Origin: Streptomyces profundus
Lineage (GTDB): Bacteria > Actinomycetota > Actinomycetes > Streptomycetales > Streptomycetaceae
DNA length: 64,000 nucleotides
Assembly (NCBI RefSeq): GCF_020740535.1
Contig: NZ_CP082362.1
Span: 1,798,001-1,862,000, forward strand
Reading direction: 5' to 3'
A program made the position numbers and the translations under genes. Below the pieces are notes generated by a model. It saw nothing but the letters and a program-made list of their open reading frames with translations, ran no database searches and had not been told where the DNA came from. Positions 8,390 through 16,159 of the stretch are shown piece after piece (within the stretch, counting starts at the first letter, position 1; each line of letters begins with the position of its first letter).

Positions 8390-10582
8390 GTGTTGGATGG
8401 ACCCATGCATGACCTTCCGGAACTCCCGCTCTCCGAGACGGCGCGGCAGGCGCTCCTCAACTGGGCGGCCGGGCGCGAGGATCGCGAGGTGCGCGCCCGC
8501 ATCATCCTGGACGCCGCCGACGGCGTCTCGATCTCGGACAGCGCCCGCGCCCTGGGCATCTCCCGGCCCACCGTCACGTCCTGGCGCGCCCGCTACACGG
8601 CCCAGGGACTTGAGGGCCTTGAGCACCGGCCCCGCAGCGGCCGACCACCCCGCATAGACGAGGCGGATGTGATCGCCGCGACGCTGGCGGGCCCGCCGGC
8701 CCCCCGTCGCTCCTGGTCCGCGCGCGCCCTCGCCGACCATCTGGGCATCTCGCACACGGCGTTGAGCGCGGTGTGGCGGCGCTGGGGCGTCGACGGCGAG
8801 ACGTTCTCGCCGGTCACCGTGCCCACCGACCCGCCGCTGCGCTGGGAGCAGCCGCTGCTGCTCGGCATCTGGCGGGACGCGGAGGCCGCCGTCCTGGTGG
8901 TGGCCGAGCGCGCGCCCGAGGCGCGCCGGGCGGGCGCCCCCGCGCCGGCCGCCGAGCGCACGGCGCGCGGCGCGGCGCTCGCGGCGGAGCTCTCGCTGCC
9001 GCGCGCCAGCCGGCTACGGGTGTCGGCGGAGGGCCGCGCCGAGCTGGCCGCCCTGCTGCACACCGTCGCCGACGGCGCCTCTCGCGTCGGCCCCTCCCGG
9101 CTGCTGGTCTGGGATCCGGGCGGCGACCTGGCCGGGTCGGGGCCCAGGGTCGGCGACGAGACCTGGCATCTGGCCGCCGACTCCATGAGCTGGTCCGCGA
9201 CCCTGAGCGCGATCTGCTCCCTGGAGCTGCTGCACTCCCCCACGACCGCGCGCCCGATGCTGGACTCCCTGCTGGACGCGCTCCGTTCGGACCGCTCGGT
9301 GTGGCGCCGGCCCGACGAGGGCGCGGCGCCAGGGCCCCCGCCGCGCACCCCGCGCGCCTTCGACCAGCTGGCCCTCGGCTCGTTCAACGAGAAGCTGGTG
9401 ATCGGGAGCATCAGGGAGGCCGGCGCGCTCAGCCGGGTGGAGATCGCCCAGCGCACCGGGCTCACCCCGCAGGCGGTTTCGCGCATCACGCGCAACCTGC
9501 TGACCTCCGAGTTCCTCGTGGAGGACGTCCATCGGCCGGCGGGCAAGGGGAAGCCCAGGGTGCCGCTGCGGCTGCGCGCCGACGCCGCGCACGCCATCGG
9601 CATCCATCTGGACCCCGAGATGATCACCCAGGTCGTGGTGGACCTGTGCGGCGGCGTGGTGGCCAGGCGGCAGCTCTCGCTGCACGAGCGGCGCGATCCG
9701 GAGTGGGTGATCGCGCAGGTGACGCGGATGGCCCAGGAGGCCATCGCGGAAGCCCGTCCGGCCTCCGATCCGCTGCTCGGCGTCGGGGTCGCGGTGCCGG
9801 GCCCGCTGGACGCCGAGGCCGGCGTGATCAGGAACCCCCCGCTCTTCGACGGATGGCACGACGTCCCGCTGCGGGAGGAGTTGGCCGAGCGGCTGGGCAT
9901 TCCGGTGGTCCTGGAGAAGGACGTCACGGCGGCGGCCATCGGCGAACGCTGGATCGGCGCCGTCGAGCGGGCGGGCGACTTCGTCTACCTCTATCTGGGC
10001 GCCGGCGCCGGCTGTGGTGCCTTTCTCAACGGCGATGTCTACCGGGGACGCACCGGCAATGCCGGGGAGTTCGGCGAGCTGTGCGCGCTGAGCGTGGGCC
10101 GGCTGACCGACGAGGGCGGCCCGGCGATGGTGGCCGAGTGCGCGCCGATCCCCACGGTGGTGGCGCGGGCGGCGGCGGCCGGGATCGTCGGCGCCGACGA
10201 TCCGGCGGCCTACGAGCGGGCCTGCGCCGCCGCCCTCGCCGGGGACGAGAGCGCGCTCTCGATCTTCCGCTCGGTGGCCCGGGTGGTGGCCAGGGGCGCG
10301 GTCGGCGTGACGGATCTGCTGGACACCGCGCTGCTGATCGTGGGCGGCCCGGCCGTCCGGCCCGAGGTGACGGAGCTGTTCCTCGCGGAGATCGACACGG
10401 CGGTCAACCGCTTCCCGGTGGCCAGCGACATCCGCCGGGTGCGGGTGGCGCACTCGCTGCTCAACGAGTCGGCGGCGGCGGTGGGCGCGGCGTCCAGCGT
10501 GTTCCACGCCGTCTTCGCGCCCCGGTTGCGCACCCACATCACCCCCCTGGGGGGTCAGGACATTCCCCTTGACGGCAACTAA
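8390..10582 (+). CDS. Fusion regulator: degenerate IS630-type transposase joined to a ROK family repressor
   Basis: 730 residues, almost twice a normal ROK repressor. Residues ~15-80 are an IS630-type helix-turn-helix (RARIILDAADGVSISDSARALGIS...GLEGL followed by RPRSGRPP). Residues ~90-135 are the second winged helix of such transposases (SWSARALADHLGISHTALS..WRRWG). Residues ~138-308 follow the order of the DDE domain, but the first acidic position reads VAE instead of VDE (172-173) and the SWLNQVE block reads SWSATLS (267-273), so catalysis is probably lost. From ~325 a full ROK protein follows: winged helix (LSRVEIAQRTGLTPQAVSR), sugar-kinase fold, VAVPGPLD, GAGAGCG and NAGEFGE. The kinase-type cysteine zinc motif is absent. 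The GTG at 8390 and an ATG at 8405 are alternative starts. It is divergent from the DUF2264 operon and upstream of GH38-B, whose promoters share an operator. Confidence 0.85.
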   Translation: MLDGPMHDLPELPLSETARQALLNWAAGREDREVRARIILDAADGVSISDSARALGISRPTVTSWRARYTAQGLEGLEHRPRSGRPPRIDEADVIAATLAGPPAPRRSWSARALADHLGISHTALSAVWRRWGVDGETFSPVTVPTDPPLRWEQPLLLGIWRDAEAAVLVVAERAPEARRAGAPAPAAERTARGAALAAELSLPRASRLRVSAEGRAELAALLHTVADGASRVGPSRLLVWDPGGDLAGSGPRVGDETWHLAADSMSWSATLSAICSLELLHSPTTARPMLDSLLDALRSDRSVWRRPDEGAAPGPPPRTPRAFDQLALGSFNEKLVIGSIREAGALSRVEIAQRTGLTPQAVSRITRNLLTSEFLVEDVHRPAGKGKPRVPLRLRADAAHAIGIHLDPEMITQVVVDLCGGVVARRQLSLHERRDPEWVIAQVTRMAQEAIAEARPASDPLLGVGVAVPGPLDAEAGVIRNPPLFDGWHDVPLREELAERLGIPVVLEKDVTAAAIGERWIGAVERAGDFVYLYLGAGAGCGAFLNGDVYRGRTGNAGEFGELCALSVGRLTDEGGPAMVAECAPIPTVVARAAAAGIVGADDPAAYERACAAALAGDESALSIFRSVARVVARGAVGVTDLLDTALLIVGGPAVRPEVTELFLAEIDTAVNRFPVASDIRRVRVAHSLLNESAAAVGAASSVFHAVFAPRLRTHITPLGGQDIPLDGN

Positions 10583-10591
10583 GTAGCTTGT

Positions 10592-10652
10592 CGCCGCAGG
10601 GCGGGGCGAACGGGCTTGCGCCGCATCGCACTTCGTTACCTGCCCTGCGGCG
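10592..10652 (+). terminator. Inverted repeat after the ROK fusion gene
   Basis: A perfect 11-bp inverted repeat (CGCCGCAGGGC at 10592-10602, GCCCTGCGGCG at 10642-10652) encloses 39 bases just after the stop codon. There is no T-run. It could end the regulator transcript before the mannosidase promoter at 10691. The large loop makes this only a candidate. Confidence 0.35.
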
Positions 10653-10690
10653 GCCAGACCCGAGCGGGCCGGCCGGGCGACCGTCCGGCG

Positions 10691-10720
10691 TTGACTTACT
10701 ACATCCATTGGCTTTTCATA
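10691..10720 (+). promoter_or_regulatory. Promoter/operator of the second GH38 gene, leaderless
   Basis: TTGACT (10691-10696) and TTCATA (10715-10720) are 18 bp apart. Transcription should begin about 7 bases after the -10, which is the ATG at 10727, so the mRNA is probably leaderless. The spacer carries ACATCCATTGG, the same core as in the promoter at 8221-8250 (23 of 30 positions identical overall). This fixes the start of the gene at 10727 and argues against the in-frame upstream extension. Confidence 0.75.
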
Positions 10721-10726
10721 ACGGTC

Positions 10727-13700
10727 ATGCACCGTGACCCCGCCCTTATCGAACGACGCCTCCACCGCGTGCTCACCCAGCGTCTGATCCCCGCCGTACA
10801 CGCGCACGGCATCCCGCTCGACATCGGGGTGTGGCCCGTGTCCGGCGAACCCGTGCCCGTCGCCGAAGGGCTCGGGGCGAGCTACCGCCCCGTCTCCGTC
10901 GGCCACCGCTGGGGCCCCGCCTGGTCCACCTGCTGGTTCCGCGTCAGCGGCACCGTGCCGCCCGAGTGGGCCGGGCGGCGCGTCGAGGCGGTCCTCGACC
11001 TCGGCTTCGACGCCACCAAGGCCGGCTTCGCCGCCGAGGGGCTCGCCTACCGCGCCGACGGCTCGCCCGTCAAAGCGCTCAACCCGCGCAACGCCTATCT
11101 CACCGTGGCCGAGGAGGCCGTCGGCGGCGAGGAGTTCGTCTTCTACGTGGAGGCCGCGGCCAACCCGCTGATCCTGGACGACGGCCCCGGCGGCGTGCCC
11201 TTCCTGCCCACCCGCTCCGGCGACCGCGCCCCCTGGCTGGGCGAGGGCTCCGAGGGCGGCGACGGCGAGGCCGGTGAGGCGGGTGAACCGATCTATCGGC
11301 TGGCCAGGGCCGAGCTGGCCGCCTTCGACCCGGACGTCTGGGAGTTGACCCAGGACCTCGACGTGCTGGGCGGCCTGCTGGCCGAGCTGCCCGCGGAGGA
11401 CACCCGCCGCTGGCAGCTGCTGCGCGCCGTGGAGAGCGCCCTCGACGCCGTCGACCTGCACGACATCGCCGGCACGGCCGCCGAGGCCAGGCGGCGCCTC
11501 GCCCCCGCGCTGGCCGTCCCCGCCGTCGAGGGCGCGCACCGGATCTCCGCCGTCGGCCACGCGCATATCGACACCGCCTGGCTCTGGCCGCTGCGCGAGA
11601 CCGTCCGCAAGGTGGCGCGCACCGTCGCCAACGTCACGTCGCTGATGGACGAACACCCCGAGTTCCGCTTTGTGATGTCCCAGGCGCAGCAGCTCGCCTG
11701 GCTCAAGGAGCACCGCCCCGAGGTCTTCGCGCGGGCCGTGGAGAAGGTGCGCACCGGGCAGTTCCTGCCCGCCGGCAGCCTCTGGGTGGAGCCGGACACC
11801 AACATCACCGGCGGCGAGTCGCTGGCCCGCCAGTTCGTGCACGGAAAGCGCTTCTATCTCGACGAGTTCGGGATCGAGACCGAGGAGATGTGGCTGCCCG
11901 ACACCTTCGGCTACAACGCGGCGCTGCCGCAGCTGATGAAGCTGGCCGGGGTGCGCTGGTTCCTCACCCAGAAGATCTCGTGGAACACCACCAACGACTT
12001 CCCGCACCACACCTTCTGGTGGGAGGGCATCGACGGCACCCGGATCTTCAGCCACTTCCCGCCCGTCGACAGCTACAACGCCGAGCTGTCGGGGCGCGAG
12101 ATCGCCCACAGCGAGCGGAACTTCCGGGACAAGGGCCTGGCCAACCGCTCCCTGGTGCCCTTCGGCTACGGCGACGGCGGCGGCGGGCCGACCCGCGAGA
12201 TGCTGGGCCGGGCCGCCCGGCTCGGCGACCTCGCCGGCTCGGCCCGGGTCGACATCGAGGGCCCGGCCGAGTTCTTCGCCAAGGCGCACGAGGAGTACGG
12301 GGAGAGAGCGCCCGTCTGGGTGGGCGAGCTGTATCTGGAGCTCCACCGAGGCACCCTCACCAGCCAGTTGGCCACCAAGCAGGGCAACCGCCGCGGCGAA
12401 CACCTGCTCCGCGAGGCCGAGCTGTGGTGCGCCACGGCCACCCTGCGCACCGGCGCCGACTACCCCTACGAGCGGCTCGACCGGCTCTGGAAGACCGTCC
12501 TCACCCACCAGTTCCACGACATCCTGCCGGGCTCCTCCATCGCCTGGGTCCACCAGGAGGCCGAGGAGACCTACGCCGAGGTCGCCGCCGATCTCGGCGA
12601 GCTGATCGACGGAGCGCAGCGCGCCCTCGCGGGCCCCGCCGACACCGGCGGCACCCTGGTCTTCAACGCCGCGCCCCACGCGCGCGGCGGCGTCCCCGCG
12701 CTGGGCGCGGGCCCCGCGCCCGCGCCCGCGGCGCCCCGGCCGCTCGCCGACGGCGCCCCGTTCGTCCTGGACAACGGGCTGCTGCGGGTCACCGTGGACG
12801 AGCGCGGCCTGGTCACCTCGATCCACGACATCGCGGCGGACCGCGAGGCGGTCGCCCCGGGATCCGCCGCCAACCTGCTCCAGCTGCACCAGGACTTCCC
12901 CAACCAGTGGGACGCCTGGGACGTCGACAGCTTCTACCGCAACGCGGTCACCGACCTCACCGAGGCGGACGAGGTGACGCCGACGCCCGACGGCGGCGTG
13001 CGGGTGGTCCGCACGGTGGGAGCGTCCCGGATCGAGCAGACGCTCACGCTGCCGGCGGGCGTCCGCCGCCTGGACATCGACACATCCGTGGACTGGCGGG
13101 AGCGCGAGCGGCTGCTCAAGGTGGCGTTCCCGCTCGACCTGCGCGCCGAACTCTCGCGCGGCGAGATCCCGTTCGGCCACACCCCGCGTCCCACGCACAG
13201 CAACACCAGCTGGGAGGCGGCCAAGTTCGAGTTCTGCGCCCACCGCTACCTCCAGGTCGAGGAGCCGGGCTTCGGCGCCGCGCTGGTCAACGACTCCACC
13301 TACGGGCACGAGGTGACCAGGGACGTCCGGGCGGACGGCGGCTCCACCACCACGCTGCGGCTCTCGCTGCTGCGCGGCGCCCGCTTCCCCGATCCGGAGG
13401 CGGACCTGGGGCACCACCGGCTGCGGTACGCCCTGGTGGTGGGCGCCTCGCTCGGCGACGCCATCCGCGAGGGCTACCACTTCAACCTGCCGGAGCGCCG
13501 GATCCCCGGCGACCGGCCGGTGGCGCCGCTGGTGTCGCTGGACAACGACGCCGTGGTGATCGAGGCGATCAAGCTGGCCGACGACGGCTCGGGCGATCTG
13601 GTGATCCGGCTCTTCGAGTCCCTCGGCGGTCGCGCCACCGCGCGGCTCACCACGGACTTCGCCGTCGCAGGCGCCGCCGTGACCGACCTGCTGGAGCGGC

Positions 13701-13795
13701 CGTCGGCCGACGAGCCGACGCCGGACCTGGCCCGTCTCTCGCTGCGGCCGTTCGAGATCCGCACGCTGCGGCTGACCCCGGCGGCGCGCGGCTGA
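10727..13795 (+). CDS. GH38 alpha-mannosidase (copy B)
   Basis: 1022 residues from the ATG at 10727. That start is supported by the promoter spacing and by alignment with copy A (both begin MH..., then xLIExR). The zinc motif VGHAHIDTAWLWP is near residue 280 and the nucleophile motif LPDTFGY near 390. SWNTTNDFPHHTF, GDGGGGPTREM and the C-terminal STYGHEV..RPFEIRTLRLTP blocks are all conserved. No signal peptide is seen, so it should act in the cytoplasm. An acidic insert (GEGSEGGDGEAGEAGE, near 170) is absent from copy A. No ribosome site precedes the ATG, as expected for a leaderless mRNA. Having two GH38 enzymes under related promoters suggests they cleave different alpha-mannosidic linkages of the same glycan. 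Confidence 0.95.
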   Translation: MHRDPALIERRLHRVLTQRLIPAVHAHGIPLDIGVWPVSGEPVPVAEGLGASYRPVSVGHRWGPAWSTCWFRVSGTVPPEWAGRRVEAVLDLGFDATKAGFAAEGLAYRADGSPVKALNPRNAYLTVAEEAVGGEEFVFYVEAAANPLILDDGPGGVPFLPTRSGDRAPWLGEGSEGGDGEAGEAGEPIYRLARAELAAFDPDVWELTQDLDVLGGLLAELPAEDTRRWQLLRAVESALDAVDLHDIAGTAAEARRRLAPALAVPAVEGAHRISAVGHAHIDTAWLWPLRETVRKVARTVANVTSLMDEHPEFRFVMSQAQQLAWLKEHRPEVFARAVEKVRTGQFLPAGSLWVEPDTNITGGESLARQFVHGKRFYLDEFGIETEEMWLPDTFGYNAALPQLMKLAGVRWFLTQKISWNTTNDFPHHTFWWEGIDGTRIFSHFPPVDSYNAELSGREIAHSERNFRDKGLANRSLVPFGYGDGGGGPTREMLGRAARLGDLAGSARVDIEGPAEFFAKAHEEYGERAPVWVGELYLELHRGTLTSQLATKQGNRRGEHLLREAELWCATATLRTGADYPYERLDRLWKTVLTHQFHDILPGSSIAWVHQEAEETYAEVAADLGELIDGAQRALAGPADTGGTLVFNAAPHARGGVPALGAGPAPAPAAPRPLADGAPFVLDNGLLRVTVDERGLVTSIHDIAADREAVAPGSAANLLQLHQDFPNQWDAWDVDSFYRNAVTDLTEADEVTPTPDGGVRVVRTVGASRIEQTLTLPAGVRRLDIDTSVDWRERERLLKVAFPLDLRAELSRGEIPFGHTPRPTHSNTSWEAAKFEFCAHRYLQVEEPGFGAALVNDSTYGHEVTRDVRADGGSTTTLRLSLLRGARFPDPEADLGHHRLRYALVVGASLGDAIREGYHFNLPERRIPGDRPVAPLVSLDNDAVVIEAIKLADDGSGDLVIRLFESLGGRATARLTTDFAVAGAAVTDLLERPSADEPTPDLARLSLRPFEIRTLRLTPAARG

Positions 13796-13798
13796 CCC

Positions 13799-13840
13799 GG
13801 GGCGCGGGCCGGTCGCGCGGTGCGCCGGCCCGCGCGCCCC
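13799..13840. terminator. Bidirectional terminator-like hairpin between GH38-B and ROK
   Basis: The convergent genes ending at 13795 (plus) and 13853 (minus) are separated by a very GC-rich hairpin. GGGGCGCGGGCCGG (13799-13812) pairs with CCGGCCCGCGCGCCCC (13825-13840) around a 12-base loop, with one small bulge. The placement fits a shared terminator. Confidence 0.55.
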
Positions 13841-13852
13841 CGGGGGGGCGCG

Positions 13853-15046
13853 CTATCGCAGGAGCAGGGACTGGGGGCGCGCCGAGAGCGTGCGGTCCAG
13901 CACCAGGCAGGCGGCCCCCACCGCGCCCACGTCCTCGCCCACCCCGGTGCTGGTCACCTTCGTGGGGTGGATCTTCTTCACGAACGGCGACTGTTCCACC
14001 ATGTCCGGGATGATCCGCAGGAAGCGCTCCCGGAGATGGGTCCAGATCGGTCCGCCGAAGACGATCAGCTCCGCGTCCACCAGCGTCGCGGCGGCGGCCA
14101 CCCCCCGGCCCACCCGCACCGCCCAGCGGTCGATGATGTCGCCGGCCGTGGCGTTCTCCTCGGCCAGCCGGCTCAGCTCGGCCAGCCCGCGCTCGGCGTC
14201 CCGGGGGCCGAGCGGGGTGAACTCATGGCCCAGCACGCCCAGTTGGATGCCCTCGTCGACCATGGCCCGGGTGGTGCAGGCCGCCCCGAGCCCGCCGACC
14301 TCGCCGGCGTTGCCCGACACGCCGCGCAGCACCGTGTCCTCGACGACCAGGCCCATGCCCGACCCGGTGCCCAGATAGAAGAAGAGAAAGTTGCCGGTGT
14401 CGGTGGCCGCGCCGGCCCAGTGCTCCGCCGTCGCCGCGGCGATCACGTCCTTGTCCAGCAGCACGGGCAGGCCGGTCTCCGCGCTGAGGAAGTCCCGCAG
14501 CGGCACCCGGCCCCAGCCCTCCAACTCCGGCGGATCGACCACCAGACCAGCGGACATGTCCACCGGCCCAGGGGCGGCGATCCCCACGCCCAGGATCCGC
14601 TCCCTGGGCACCCCGGACTCCTCGATCAGCGTCTGGAGCGAGGCGCTGATGCCGGCCAACGTGTGATCCGGGTCGGCGACGCGCGGCGTGGGGGTGCGCA
14701 GCCGGGTCACCACCCGCCCCAGCAGGTCGAGCACCACATAGGTGATCACCGCTGGATCCAGATGCACCCCGACGGCGAACCTGGCCTCCGGGCTGACCTG
14801 GAGCAGGGTCCGCGGCTTGCCGGTGCCGCTGCTCTTCTTGCCCGTCTCCCGCGCCAGTCCGTGGTCGAGCAGCCGGCGGCAGATGTTGGAGACGGTCTGC
14901 GCCGACAGGCCGGTGGCCCCGGCCAACTCCACCCGGCTCAGCCCCTCGGGCACCCGACGGATCGCGTCCAGCACCACGGACTCGTTGAAGTCGCCCATAC
15001 GTGGCAGGTTGGTGCCGCGCCGGATCGTCAACTGCTGCCTGCCCAT
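13853..15046 (-). CDS. ROK family transcriptional repressor
   Basis: 397 residues, normal for ROK/NagC-XylR type repressors. The N-terminal winged helix is at about 20-75 (LSRVELAGATGLSAQTVSNICRRL). The sugar-kinase-like part has VGVHLDP, GIAAPGPVD, LDKDVIAAATAEHW, YLGTGSGMG and GNAGEVGG. The Cys-rich zinc motif of true ROK kinases is missing, as in the fusion regulator, so a regulatory role is likelier than glucokinase activity. The ATG at 15046 has GGAGG about nine bases upstream. It sits between GH38-B and the GH71/99-like gene, so I expect it to sense a sugar released from the glycan and to control this island, possibly through the CCATTG-type sites. The ligand is unknown. Confidence 0.9.
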   Translation of the reverse strand: MGRQQLTIRRGTNLPRMGDFNESVVLDAIRRVPEGLSRVELAGATGLSAQTVSNICRRLLDHGLARETGKKSSGTGKPRTLLQVSPEARFAVGVHLDPAVITYVVLDLLGRVVTRLRTPTPRVADPDHTLAGISASLQTLIEESGVPRERILGVGIAAPGPVDMSAGLVVDPPELEGWGRVPLRDFLSAETGLPVLLDKDVIAAATAEHWAGAATDTGNFLFFYLGTGSGMGLVVEDTVLRGVSGNAGEVGGLGAACTTRAMVDEGIQLGVLGHEFTPLGPRDAERGLAELSRLAEENATAGDIIDRWAVRVGRGVAAAATLVDAELIVFGGPIWTHLRERFLRIIPDMVEQSPFVKKIHPTKVTSTGVGEDVGAVGAACLVLDRTLSARPQSLLLR

Positions 15047-15260
15047 CGCCTATGTCCTCCAGGAGGAAACGTCGGGGAGCGCGTCGAACGCCCGGGCCCC
15101 GGGGGCCGATCGACACACCTGGGTCGCGTCCCCGGCACCCCGACGGCGTCCCCGCTCCGGCTCCGGCCTCGGCCGCTGGCCAGAACGGCCGTCGTGGCCG
15201 CCTGACCGCCCCAATCTACTCCCGGCCGCCGGAGGACTCTGTTCCCGGCCGCCAGAACCA

Positions 15261-15283
15261 CATTGTAAATCAATACGATGGAG
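15261..15283. promoter_or_regulatory. A/T-rich operator-like site upstream of ROK and the epimerase remnant
   Basis: ATTGTAAATCAAT (15262-15274) with GATGGAG just after it is an isolated A/T-rich patch between divergent genes. Read on the minus strand it is CCATCGTATTGATTTACA. This resembles the CAATCCATTGAATTTACA core of the promoter at 8221-8250 with small shifts. I see no clear -35 element. It may be a diverged third site for the same repressor. Confidence 0.35.
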
Positions 15284-15333
15284 CCGGTGGGGCCTCCCGG
15301 TCCCGGAACTCCCGGGGGAGCCCCACCGACCGG

Positions 15334-16107
15334 GTGCCGTTCGAGGACGACAGGGCGGTCGGCTGCCCGGTGGGCGACATCAGGGACGGCGACTTCGTCG
15401 CCTCCGCCCTGCTCGGGCCCGGGGGGCCGGTCGCCGGCGTCGCGCATCTGGCGGCGATCCCGGCTCCTGGGCAGGTCTCCGAGGAGGAGACGCTCGACCA
15501 GAACGTGCTGGGCAGCTATGTGGTGCTCCACCAGGCGGGCCGGCTCGGGGTGCGGCGGGCGGTGGCCGCCTCCAGCATCTCGGCCTTCGGCCTGGCCTGG
15601 GCGGACCGCGACCTCTCCCCGCGCTATGTGCCGGTGGACGAGGACCACCCCACGATGGCGGTGGACTGCTACGGGCTGTCGAAGGTCCTCGCCGAGGAGG
15701 TGGCCGCCTTCAGCACCAGGCGCTGGGGGCTGGGGACCGTCTGCCTGCGCTTCCCCTTCGTGGGCACCGGCGACCGTCTGGCGCGGCAACTGGCCCGCGT
15801 CCACGAGGACTCGGGCGGCCACCGCCGGGACCTCTGGGCCTGGCTCGACACCAGGGACGCGGCGCGCGCCGTCCTGGCCGGCCTCACCGCACCGCTGGGC
15901 GGGCATCACGTGATCTCGGTGAGCGCGGACGACACCTCGGCCCTCGAACCCACCGAGGAACTGCTGCGCGCGCACCATCCCGACAGCCCGTTGACCCGCC
16001 GGCTTCCCGCGCACAGCGCGGTCTACGACAACACCAGGGCCCGGGAGATCCTCGGGTTCCGCCCGCACCATCCATGGCGCGGCGAGCAGCCACCCCACGT
16101 CGGCTGA
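15334..16107 (+). pseudogene. NAD-dependent epimerase/dehydratase, 5' truncated
   Basis: The frame encodes most of a short-chain NAD-dependent epimerase: VAGVAHLAAIPAPG, NVLGSYVVLHQAGRLGVRRAVAASS, the catalytic YGLSK motif (Tyr and Lys present), RFPFVGTGD and the C-terminal DNTRAREILGFRPHHPWR. The family's first strand with the GxxGxxG nucleotide-binding loop is absent. Upstream in this frame is only low-complexity sequence without a plausible start; GTG 15334 is the nearest candidate and lacks a good ribosome site. I therefore treat it as an N-terminally deleted, probably inactive gene. Intact relatives commonly sit with sugar-acid or glycoside catabolic genes. A frameshift in the first 100 bases is an alternative explanation. 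Confidence 0.65.
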
Positions 16108-16159
16108 CGGCGCCCATGGCCCATCCCTCTCTCCGTCCCCCCAGGAAGGACCCCCCACC

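Noticed and set aside
10616..10726. N-terminal extension of GH38-B from an upstream in-frame start
   Set aside because: The promoter elements lie inside it, and the paralogue begins at the position equivalent to 10727.
9014..13480. A 1488-codon open frame on the minus strand
   Set aside because: It is a composition shadow covering the ends of two convincing plus-strand genes (ROK fusion and GH38-B).
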